Position numbers and translations under genes: made by a program. Below are positions 6,500 to 12,708 of a stretch of 12,708 nucleotides of DNA, one piece after another. The notes below the pieces were generated by a model, which ran no database searches, was not told where the DNA came from, and was given only the letters and a program-made list of their open reading frames with translations. Location of the stretch: positions 1-12,708 of the forward strand of contig JALWRV010000363.1 in assembly GCA_027080545.1 (NCBI GenBank). Direction: 5' to 3'. Origin of the DNA: Parvularculaceae bacterium. GTDB lineage: Bacteria > Pseudomonadota > Alphaproteobacteria > Caulobacterales > Parvularculaceae. How positions within the stretch are numbered: the stretch's first letter is position 1; each line of letters begins with the position of its first letter.

Positions 6500-9427
6500 C
6501 TAACCGTCATTGCTGACCGGTTTGCCATCTTGATCCAGTTCGATAATTGGCATGCCCAGCGCTTCCAAACCCGGCAGGATAGTCGCTTTGTCTCCCACAA
6601 CTACCGTGATCATTTCATCCACGGTGAGATAGCGTCTGGCCATATCATCCACTTCCTCTTTGGTGAGATTGGCCAGAATGGCTTTTTGTTGGTCAATGAA
6701 GCCGTCCGGCAGGTCATAGGTCAAAATGTTGGATAGAAAACTTACCTTTTGCCGGGGGGTTTCATATTTGCGGGCATCCGATTGGCCGATGGCGCTTTTG
6801 GTAAAGGCCAATTCCTGCTCTGTGATCCCCTCTTCCCCGTAGCGGTTGAGCTCTTTATAAAATTCGATCAAGGCCTTGTCGGTAATATCTGAACGCACCC
6901 CAGCCTGAGCGGTGAAGCGCCCGACATCTTCGTCGCCAGTGAAATAGGAAAAGGCCCCATAAGTATAGCCCTTATCCTCGCGCAAATTGATATTGATACG
7001 GCTGTTAAAGGCACCCCCCAACACGAAGTTCATGAGACCAGCCCGGTAATAGGGCCCGGTAGCGTCATAGGTAAGTGCGCGCTTGCCGATACGAATTTCC
7101 GATTGCGCCGCCCCCGGCTTGTCAACCAAATAGAGAATTCCCCCCTCTAGTTGAGGCAAGGTCCCCAGGATCGGAACCGGCACCGGTTTGGCCTGCCAAT
7201 CCTCAAAAATGGCCAGACTTTTTGCCATTTTGGCTTGCGGCATATCAGACACGACGATCATTGAGCCAATAGAGGCCGCATAATATTGATCATAGAAATT
7301 CTTCACATCTTCGAGACTTATGGCCGCCACGGTCTCGGCCGTGCCGAGCGTGTTGTAGGCAAAGGCATTATTAGGCCCATAGAGCAGCCCTCGAAAGACA
7401 TCTGTGGCAACGCTGGAGGCCTGTTTCTTGTTAAACTCAATTCCTTGCAGGGTTTGGTCTTTTACCCGCTCGAAATCTTCTTGGGAAAAGGCCGGGGCCA
7501 ACAACATTTCATGGGCAATATCGAGGGTTTCATCCACATTTTCCGACAAAGAACGAATGGTCATGGTGGTGAAACTATCCCCGGCATCCACAGAAATAGA
7601 GGATCCCAGCTTGGCCAAACGGTTGGACAATTCTTCCTTAGTGGATTTCTGGGTTGCCTCATTTAGCATTGAGGCGGTCAGGCTCGCTAGACCAAGATGG
7701 TCCAAGGGATCCGACTTGTGGCCTGCCTTAATGCGGATGGAGATGGTTGTGGTCGGGGTTTCGTCATTTATCGCGCCCAATATTTCCACACCATTATCCA
7801 TGGTTTCACGCCACATGGTGGGTAGGGAAATGGCCGGATTCTCACCCGCCTTTGGTTGAACCGAACGGTCGAAATTATCCTTTGCCACGCGGTAGTTAAG
7901 GTCAGACTCTTTAGTCTCCGCATATTCTGGGACCACCCGTTCTGGCGGGGTGAAACTATCCGGTGCAGCGATCAGTGCCGTTTGCCCTTGAGGCACGATT
8001 GACATGATCACCGCAGGCTTGCCCTTGATATATTTTTCATAGACCCGGACCACATCATCCTTGGTCACATTGCGGTAGCGCTCAATATCCTTGCTGATAT
8101 AGTTTGGGTTGCCTTCGAAGGTTTCATAGGCGGCCAATTGGCTAACCTTACCGCGCACGCTTTCCAGCCCATAGATCATGTCCGATACAATGCCCGCTTT
8201 TACCCGCTCAAGATCATCATCCTGCACCCCCCGGGTTTCAAACTCCGCGAAGCTATCCCGGGCGATTTTTTCCAAATCAGCCAGATTGGACCCTTTGGCC
8301 GGGTTCGGTAGCGCCAAAACCACGAAGGTACACTCCAGCTCGCTACAGCCATGACTGGCACTGGCCTGAACGGCGAGACCGTTCTTGACCAGATTTTTAT
8401 AGAGCAGCGAGGTTTCCCCAACCCCCATAATATCCATCAGCACATCAAGCGGTGCCTCATCTGGGTGGCGGGCCGTTACTGTTGGCCAAGACATATAGAG
8501 CAAGGGCAAGGAGACATTGTCTTCCATGGAGATATAGCGGTCTTTATCCAGGACCACCGGAGGGGCGACAGGATCTTCAACCTCTGGCCCTCTCGGGATC
8601 GAGCCATAATATTTTTCAACCCATGCGAGTGTTTGTTCTTCGTCAATATCCCCGCCAATGGTCAAAGTGGCATTATTTGGCCCATACCAGCGCAGGAAAA
8701 ATTTCTTGAGATCGTTCACATTGACCCGGTCAAGATCCTCAATATAACCGATGGTGAGCCATGAATAAGGGTGCCCATAGGGATAAAGGGCAGCATTAAC
8801 CCGCTCACGCAACAAACCATAGGGGCGGTTGTCATAATTCTGTCCCCGCTCGTTTTTAACCGTCGCCCGTTGCACCTCAAATTTTTCTTGGGTCACGCTG
8901 GGCAATAAAAAGCCCATCCGGTCGGCTTCAAGCCACAAGACTTTTTCCAACTGATTGGCGGGCACAGTTTCAAAATAGTTGGTTCGGTCGGTATTGGTCG
9001 AACCGTTCAGGGTGCCACCAGATTCAGAAACGATTTTAAAATGTTGCTCGTCACCAACATTCTCAGAGCCTTGGAACATCATGTGCTCGAAGAAATGGGC
9101 AAAACCCGATTTACCAATTTCCTCCCGGGCTGAACCCACATGGTAGGTCACATCCACATGCACTAACGGATCTGAATGATCTTCGTGGAGCACCACTGTT
9201 AAGCCATTATCCAGAACATATTTTTTATAAGGAATTACAATATCATCGCCAGTTTTTTCAACAGATTCTACCAAGGTCATTGAGGCTGGTATTTTGATCT
9301 GCTGAGCGCTTTGATCAGGGGTTGGCAGGCTGGTGCAGCCCTGTAAAAGCAAGGCTGAGCCGAGCATAAGACCGGCGATAAGCTTGACAGAATTTCCATA
9401 TTTTCGGGAAATTGGCGTGCGGGACAT
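6500..9427 (-). CDS. M16 zinc peptidase, single-chain two-half lipoprotein
   Basis: A 975-residue M16 (pitrilysin/insulinase-type) metallopeptidase. The N-terminus is a lipoprotein signal peptide: basic residues at R3, R8, K9 and K15, a hydrophobic stretch (16-28) and lipobox LQGC with Cys31. Thr follows the Cys, so outer-membrane sorting is expected. The N-terminal half has the inverted zinc motif HFFEH (111-115) and the third ligand E193 in VKNERG. In the C-terminal half the matching site is SLTAS (about 582-586), so it is catalytically dead but keeps the NINLREDKGYTYG region typical of inactive halves. One chain thus joins an active and an inactive M16 unit, which other bacteria often encode as two genes. 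The start at 9427 has GAGGAG eight bases upstream and begins the signal peptide; the frame is open 57 codons further but lacks support. Substrates are unknown; periplasmic peptide degradation is the family-based guess. Confidence 0.94.
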   Translation of the reverse strand: MSRTPISRKYGNSVKLIAGLMLGSALLLQGCTSLPTPDQSAQQIKIPASMTLVESVEKTGDDIVIPYKKYVLDNGLTVVLHEDHSDPLVHVDVTYHVGSAREEIGKSGFAHFFEHMMFQGSENVGDEQHFKIVSESGGTLNGSTNTDRTNYFETVPANQLEKVLWLEADRMGFLLPSVTQEKFEVQRATVKNERGQNYDNRPYGLLRERVNAALYPYGHPYSWLTIGYIEDLDRVNVNDLKKFFLRWYGPNNATLTIGGDIDEEQTLAWVEKYYGSIPRGPEVEDPVAPPVVLDKDRYISMEDNVSLPLLYMSWPTVTARHPDEAPLDVLMDIMGVGETSLLYKNLVKNGLAVQASASHGCSELECTFVVLALPNPAKGSNLADLEKIARDSFAEFETRGVQDDDLERVKAGIVSDMIYGLESVRGKVSQLAAYETFEGNPNYISKDIERYRNVTKDDVVRVYEKYIKGKPAVIMSIVPQGQTALIAAPDSFTPPERVVPEYAETKESDLNYRVAKDNFDRSVQPKAGENPAISLPTMWRETMDNGVEILGAINDETPTTTISIRIKAGHKSDPLDHLGLASLTASMLNEATQKSTKEELSNRLAKLGSSISVDAGDSFTTMTIRSLSENVDETLDIAHEMLLAPAFSQEDFERVKDQTLQGIEFNKKQASSVATDVFRGLLYGPNNAFAYNTLGTAETVAAISLEDVKNFYDQYYAASIGSMIVVSDMPQAKMAKSLAIFEDWQAKPVPVPILGTLPQLEGGILYLVDKPGAAQSEIRIGKRALTYDATGPYYRAGLMNFVLGGAFNSRININLREDKGYTYGAFSYFTGDEDVGRFTAQAGVRSDITDKALIEFYKELNRYGEEGITEQELAFTKSAIGQSDARKYETPRQKVSFLSNILTYDLPDGFIDQQKAILANLTKEEVDDMARRYLTVDEMITVVVGDKATILPGLEALGMPIIELDQDGKPVSNDG

Positions 9428-9614
9428 ATTCCATACTCCTCTAGGCCTTGTGGAGAGGCACTCGATTTGGACACGAACAGACATCGCCAAAAAAGAGTAC
9501 CTCAAGGCAAAACAGCCGATGGTCTGAGCCATGGGCTTATCAAATGTGTTGGACCCCAATCCGTGCTCTAAGCTTACTGTGCTTTGAGCCCGTGACAAGA
9601 GCCCTCCATGGGAG

Positions 9615-9628
9615 AAATCTTAAGATTT
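9615..9628. repeat. 14-bp perfect palindrome between GNAT and M16 genes
   Basis: AAATCTTAAGATTT is a perfect inverted repeat with no spacer, lying 76-89 bases after the GNAT stop and about 190 bases before the M16 start. With no loop and only a short T-run it is a poor terminator, so a dimeric regulator site is the likelier reading. No known operator consensus was recognised. The remainder of the gap 9428-9703 shows no gene. Confidence 0.4.
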
Positions 9629-9660
9629 TGTGATGTAGCGCCCAAAAGCCCCCTCTTTGC

Positions 9661-9675
9661 GGCAATTCCATTGCC
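9661..9675 (-). terminator. Hairpin downstream of the GNAT gene
   Basis: GGCAAT-TCC-ATTGCC (plus-strand reading) forms a six-base-pair stem with a three-base loop, 29-43 bases after the GNAT stop codon. On the minus strand it is followed by GCAAAG, a G-run and then CTTTT. The T-run is short and offset, so termination is possible but not well supported. Confidence 0.25.
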
Positions 9676-9703
9676 AGCCCTTCTCAGCTGTGAAAGTGCA
9701 TCC

Positions 9704-10186
9704 TCAAAGTGTCTTGGCCATGACTTTATCGCAGCGTGCAGCTTCTGGGCGGGCGGGCAATTCCTCAAAGCCCGCCTGGCGGTAAAGACCAATGGCCTCG
9801 ACCAGTTGGCTGGCGGTTTCGAGTTCCATACGCGAAAAGCCAAGAGCCCGAGCGCGGTCCATGGCATGATCCAACAAAAAGCGCCCCAAGCCCCGGCCCC
9901 GATAGCTTCGATCCGCGAACATTTTGACCAACTCGCAAACCTTCTGGCTTTTGCGCACCAGCCCAACAGTGGCAATAATGGCCCCGTCGCGATCACGATC
10001 TTCAACCACATCGAACAGGGTAAAAAATTCGGCCCGATTCTCTAACCCCTGATCGGTACCTTCGGGATCTGGCTCCAGCCCATATTCCCGCAAAATCCGG
10101 TAAATCAGCGCCTTTATGGCCGCATCATCCCCCTTATTAGCCGGGCGCAAAAATAAAGGCGGATCAAGCTTGGTCATCGCCATCAT
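9704..10186 (-). CDS. GNAT family N-acetyltransferase
   Basis: This 160-residue cytosolic protein has the Gcn5-related acetyltransferase fold. It carries the acetyl-CoA-binding motif A at about 85-105, ELVKMFADRSYRGRGLGRFLL, with the pyrophosphate loop RGRGLG (96-101), and the later segment AIGLYRQAGFEELP (131-144) typical of motif B. The acceptor substrate cannot be read from the sequence. The ATG at 10186 is ten bases after the eno stop, and its likely ribosome-binding site (AGGGG) overlaps that stop, so the gene is probably co-transcribed and translationally coupled with eno. ATGs two and four codons in (10183, 10177) are alternatives. An acetyltransferase next to eno is not part of the usual conserved order and may be a local addition. 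Confidence 0.9.
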   Translation of the reverse strand: MMAMTKLDPPLFLRPANKGDDAAIKALIYRILREYGLEPDPEGTDQGLENRAEFFTLFDVVEDRDRDGAIIATVGLVRKSQKVCELVKMFADRSYRGRGLGRFLLDHAMDRARALGFSRMELETASQLVEAIGLYRQAGFEELPARPEAARCDKVMAKTL

Positions 10187-10196
10187 ATTGTGACCC

Positions 10197-11468
10197 CTAA
10201 CCCTTCAACTGGGTGCCCGCATAGATCGCCATGGGCCCCAACTCTTCTTCGATGCGCAAGAGCTGATTATATTTGGCCAACCGATCAGACCGAGCCAGCG
10301 ACCCCGTTTTGATTTGCCCACAATTGGTCGCCACTGCGAGATCAGCGATCGTGGTGTCTTCCGTCTCCCCTGAGCGATGGGACATGACCGCCGTAAAAGA
10401 GGAGCGATGGGCTAAATCAACGGCTTTTAGGGTTTCGCTCAGGGTGCCGATCTGATTGACCTTAATCAGGATCGAATTGGCGCAGCCTTCTTCAATACCC
10501 CGAGCCAATCGCTCTTCATTGGTCACGAACAGATCATCTCCCACCAATTGGCACCGGTCCCCTATGCTGTCGGTCAGAATTTTCCACCCCTGCCAATCAT
10601 CTTCGCCCATGCCGTCCTCAATCGAGTAGATCGGATAGTCTTTCACCAGCCCCCCATAATAGTCGGCCATGGCTTCGGAAGTTAGCGATTTACCCTCTCC
10701 AGCCAATTCATACTGGCCCTCTCGATAAAATTCTGTAGCCGCAGCATCCAACGCAATAAGCACTTCATTTTCATGGTTATAGCCAGTTTTTCTAATAGCC
10801 TCCATAATGAAATCTAAGGCTTGTTTTGTGGAAGAAAGGCCCGGCGCAAAGCCGCCCTCATCCCCTACATTGGTATTATGACCGGCGCTGGCCAGCTGTT
10901 TTTTCAGACAGTGAAAAATCTCCGCCCCCATGCGCAGCGCTTCACTAAAATTGGGCGCCCCCATGGGCATGATCATAAATTCCTGAATATCAATGGGATT
11001 GTCCGCATGGGCGCCGCCATTGATGATATTCATCATCGGCACGGGCAAAGTGCGCGCGGCGGTGCCCCCCACATAGCGATAGAGCGGCTGCCCACACGCA
11101 TCCGCCGCCGCCTTGGCCACCGCCAACGAGACTCCCAAAATCGCATTGGCCCCAAGGCGGGATTTGTTGGGGGTAGCATCCAAATCGATCATAATAGTAT
11201 CGATCAAGGCCTGATCTTCTGCATCCATCTCCACCAGAGCTTCAAATATCTCTCCATTGATTTTCTCAACGGCTTTTTGCACTCCCTTACCCCCATAGCG
11301 CGAACCCCCATCGCGTAATTCGTGGGCCTCATGGGCCCCCGTAGACGCCCCCGACGGCACTGCGGCACGGCCGATATTGCCATCTTCGAGGATTACCTCG
11401 ACCTCAACCGTGGGATTGCCGCGACTATCGAGAATCTCGCGGCCTGAAATATCAATAATCGCGGTCAT
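10197..11468 (-). CDS. eno: Enolase (phosphopyruvate hydratase)
   Basis: This enzyme interconverts 2-phosphoglycerate and phosphoenolpyruvate in glycolysis and gluconeogenesis, with Mg2+. The protein has 423 residues, slightly short of the usual 425-432 but complete. Visible landmarks are the SGASTG loop (39-44), the general acid E204 in GDEGG, the metal ligands D241 (ALDAAA), E284 (SIEDGM) and D311 (GDDLF), the catalytic lysine K336 in the signature ILIKVNQIGTLSETL, and SHRSGETED (363-371) with K387 in CGQIKTG. GAGG six bases before the ATG supports the start. It opens the minus-strand cluster, has the GNAT gene overlapping its end region, and faces the M48 gene across a 368-bp divergent region. 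Confidence 0.98.
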   Translation of the reverse strand: MTAIIDISGREILDSRGNPTVEVEVILEDGNIGRAAVPSGASTGAHEAHELRDGGSRYGGKGVQKAVEKINGEIFEALVEMDAEDQALIDTIMIDLDATPNKSRLGANAILGVSLAVAKAAADACGQPLYRYVGGTAARTLPVPMMNIINGGAHADNPIDIQEFMIMPMGAPNFSEALRMGAEIFHCLKKQLASAGHNTNVGDEGGFAPGLSSTKQALDFIMEAIRKTGYNHENEVLIALDAAATEFYREGQYELAGEGKSLTSEAMADYYGGLVKDYPIYSIEDGMGEDDWQGWKILTDSIGDRCQLVGDDLFVTNEERLARGIEEGCANSILIKVNQIGTLSETLKAVDLAHRSSFTAVMSHRSGETEDTTIADLAVATNCGQIKTGSLARSDRLAKYNQLLRIEEELGPMAIYAGTQLKG

Positions 11469-11655
11469 TTTCTGCCTCTTTTGGATAGGGATGGTCGAAA
11501 CTTTGTGGGCTTTGTGGCCAGAATTGAAAAGGCTGACAAGTGGTTTTTGCCAACATGTTTAACCTCACCGTGAACGGCCCCTCCCTCAATAGAGCCAGAT
11601 CGCTCACATCATTGCGATTGCGATGCCTCCTCATGGCCTTTTTTCAGATCTATTA

Positions 11656-11669
11656 TTTGATCTATCAAA
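11656..11669. repeat. Inverted repeat TTTGAT-CT-ATCAAA
   Basis: The six-base arms TTTGAT and ATCAAA are separated by CT. The 7-mer GATCTAT also recurs as a direct repeat with 12-nt period (from 11648 and from 11660, counting G of each GATC). The arms resemble FNR/Crp half-sites, but those need a four-base spacer. A dimeric regulator site for eno or the M48 gene is possible. Confidence 0.35.
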
Positions 11670-11770
11670 GGGTCGTTTACGGGCTTGTAAGGTGATTTAT
11701 TTCGACAAAGCCGTTGCATATACCTATCATTGGCCTGTCATAACCATGGATATGGCGGCTGTGGGCCAAT

Positions 11771-11798
11771 AGTTTATGGTCAAAGGTTTATAGTCAAA
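11771..11798 (+). repeat. Tandem 14-nt direct repeat upstream of the M48 gene
   Basis: Two abutting units, AGTTTATGGTCAAA and GGTTTATAGTCAAA, agree at 12 of 14 positions and end 38 bases before the M48 start codon. The position fits an activator or operator site for that gene. The consensus GTTTATnGTCAAA is not one I recognise. Confidence 0.45.
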
Positions 11799-11836
11799 AT
11801 ATCCGTCTTTTCGTTACGGTTTAAAGTGGAGTTTAC

Positions 11837-12708
11837 ATGGGTCAACCCCTTTCATCTGCCTCTTCCGCTAGGCGCCTTGCCATGCGCTGGCCTCTGGCTT
11901 TGGTTTTCATCTCTTTGATGGGGATGATTTTATGGTGGCCGACTTCTGCCAAAGCACAGCTTTTGCGCGATGCGGAAATCGAGCAATGGCTCCATGACCT
12001 CGAAGATCCGTTACTCGAAGCCGCCGGCATTCCCCCCAGCGCTGTTGGTATCCATATTATCGGCGATCCCACCATCAATGCCTTCGTCTCCAACGGGCTG
12101 AATATGTTCGTCAATACGGGGTTGATCCAGCAAGCAAGCAATCCCAATCAGGTTGAGGGCGTGCTGGCTCACGAAACCGGCCACATGTCAGGGGGCCATT
12201 TGGCCCGTGGCTCTGAGGCCATCGCCAATGCCACCCGGCCGATTTTACTATCTATGGTATTGGGCGCCGCTGCGATCATGGCCGGGGCGCCAGATGCAGG
12301 CATGGCGGTCATGACCCTTGGTCAAACCGTGGGCCAATCCAACTATCTCAGCTATAGTCGCGGTCAGGAAGCCAGCGCCGACCAAGCGGCCGTCAAACTA
12401 TTGGAAAAAGTTGGGCAATCCGGCAAAGGGCTGGTCGATTTTTTCAAAATTCTACGCAATCGCCAACTTACCTCCACCCGTAATCCCAACCCCTATATCC
12501 AAACCCACCCCTTGCCTTCTTCACGGGTAGACACGTTGGACCGGCTGGTGCGCCAATCCGATTTTTATGACAAAAGCGCCGATGAGGCGGAGATGTTTCG
12601 CTTTTTGATGATCCAAGCGAAAATTAATGGCTTTATGAATTCCAGCCATGCCACCTTGCGCAAATACCCCCTCTCCGATCAATCTCAACCTGCCAAATAT
12701 GCCCGGGC
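11837..12708 (+). CDS. M48 family metallopeptidase, BepA/YfgC-like (partial)
   Basis: The first 290 residues of a secreted zinc metallopeptidase are visible; the 3' end is cut by the window. GGAG five bases before the ATG supports the start. Residues 1-40 form a signal peptide (basic RR and R17, hydrophobic 18-34, cleavage likely after AKA at 38-40), so the enzyme should be periplasmic. The zinc site is HETGH (112-116) with the third ligand E178 in SRGQEASAD, and a hydrophobic or amphipathic stretch lies at about 135-165. NPYIQTHPLPSSR, which follows, is the BepA/YfgC-type motif THPLPxxR. Family members continue with tetratricopeptide repeats and reach about 450-490 residues, so the missing part probably holds these. 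In E. coli BepA degrades or assists misassembled outer-membrane proteins such as LptD; the same role here is inferred. Confidence 0.92.
   Translation, partial: MGQPLSSASSARRLAMRWPLALVFISLMGMILWWPTSAKAQLLRDAEIEQWLHDLEDPLLEAAGIPPSAVGIHIIGDPTINAFVSNGLNMFVNTGLIQQASNPNQVEGVLAHETGHMSGGHLARGSEAIANATRPILLSMVLGAAAIMAGAPDAGMAVMTLGQTVGQSNYLSYSRGQEASADQAAVKLLEKVGQSGKGLVDFFKILRNRQLTSTRNPNPYIQTHPLPSSRVDTLDRLVRQSDFYDKSADEAEMFRFLMIQAKINGFMNSSHATLRKYPLSDQSQPAKYAR

Larger units (their letters stand above)
11469..11836. other. Divergent intergenic region between eno and the M48 gene
   Basis: This 368-bp region must carry the promoters for both flanking genes. It contains an inverted repeat at 11656-11669 and a tandem direct repeat at 11771-11798, listed separately. 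No sigma-70 promoter with good -35, -10 and spacing was found on either strand. Short open frames overlapping its ends have no ribosome-binding site or recognisable protein character and are not called. Confidence 0.5.

Noticed and set aside
8351..8764. 137-codon open frame on the plus strand opposite the M16 gene
   Set aside because: It lies wholly within a clear peptidase gene, with no family resemblance or ribosome-binding site.
9428..9598. 57-codon N-terminal extension of the M16 peptidase
   Set aside because: It would bury the lipoprotein signal peptide; the ATG at 9427 has a good ribosome-binding site and starts a typical signal.
9574..10045. 145-codon open frames on both strands overlapping the GNAT gene
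   Set aside because: The GNAT frame has an intact acetyl-CoA motif; the others are frame shadows without protein-like features.
10821..11318. 165-codon open frame on the plus strand opposite eno
   Set aside because: It is antisense to well-conserved enolase sequence, has low-complexity His/Ile/Arg-rich character and no recognisable domain.
11657..11668. FNR/FixK box
   Set aside because: The half-sites TTGAT and ATCAA are present but separated by two bases instead of four, so a Crp/FNR dimer would not fit normally.

Overview
The window comes from an alphaproteobacterium. The reasons are the conserved neighbourhood of enolase, a small FtsB/DivIC-type septum protein and the pyruvate dehydrogenase genes pdhA, pdhB and pdhC on one strand, and an E1-beta subunit carrying its own N-terminal lipoyl domain, an arrangement known from this class. 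The base composition is moderate for the class. The genus cannot be told from the sequence alone.

Layout: nine genes lie on the minus strand. In transcription order they are eno (enolase), a GNAT acetyltransferase, a large M16 zinc-peptidase lipoprotein, ftsB-like, pdhA (E1-alpha), an SDR oxidoreductase of 2,4-dienoyl-CoA-reductase type, pdhB (lipoyl domain plus E1-beta), a DUF805 membrane protein and pdhC (E2). One gene, an M48 metallopeptidase resembling BepA/YfgC, is read divergently from eno on the plus strand and runs off the right edge. No E3 (lpd) gene is present; it would be expected beyond the left edge, downstream of pdhC. No tRNA, rRNA, CRISPR array, insertion sequence or integrase was seen.

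How the genes work together: enolase makes phosphoenolpyruvate near the end of glycolysis, and PdhA/PdhB/PdhC convert the resulting pyruvate to acetyl-CoA. The FtsB-like protein belongs to the divisome. The M16 lipoprotein and the M48 enzyme are both exported zinc peptidases, the latter probably for outer-membrane protein quality control. The ancestral order appears to be interrupted four times: by the GNAT and M16 genes between eno and ftsB, by the SDR between pdhA and pdhB, and by the DUF805 gene between pdhB and pdhC.

The most interesting non-coding signals follow. (1) A 59-nt leader element occurs in two copies, directly upstream of pdhB and pdhC, with 37 of its first 40 positions identical and a shared potential hairpin with a 21-nt loop. 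(2) Three tandem 14-nt repeats lie upstream of the SDR gene. (3) A perfect 14-bp palindrome upstream of pdhA is intermediate between a ParB parS site and a Noc binding site. (4) A second perfect 14-bp palindrome lies between the GNAT and M16 genes. (5) A tandem 14-nt repeat and an inverted repeat lie in the eno/M48 divergent region. All regulatory readings are inferences from sequence pattern.
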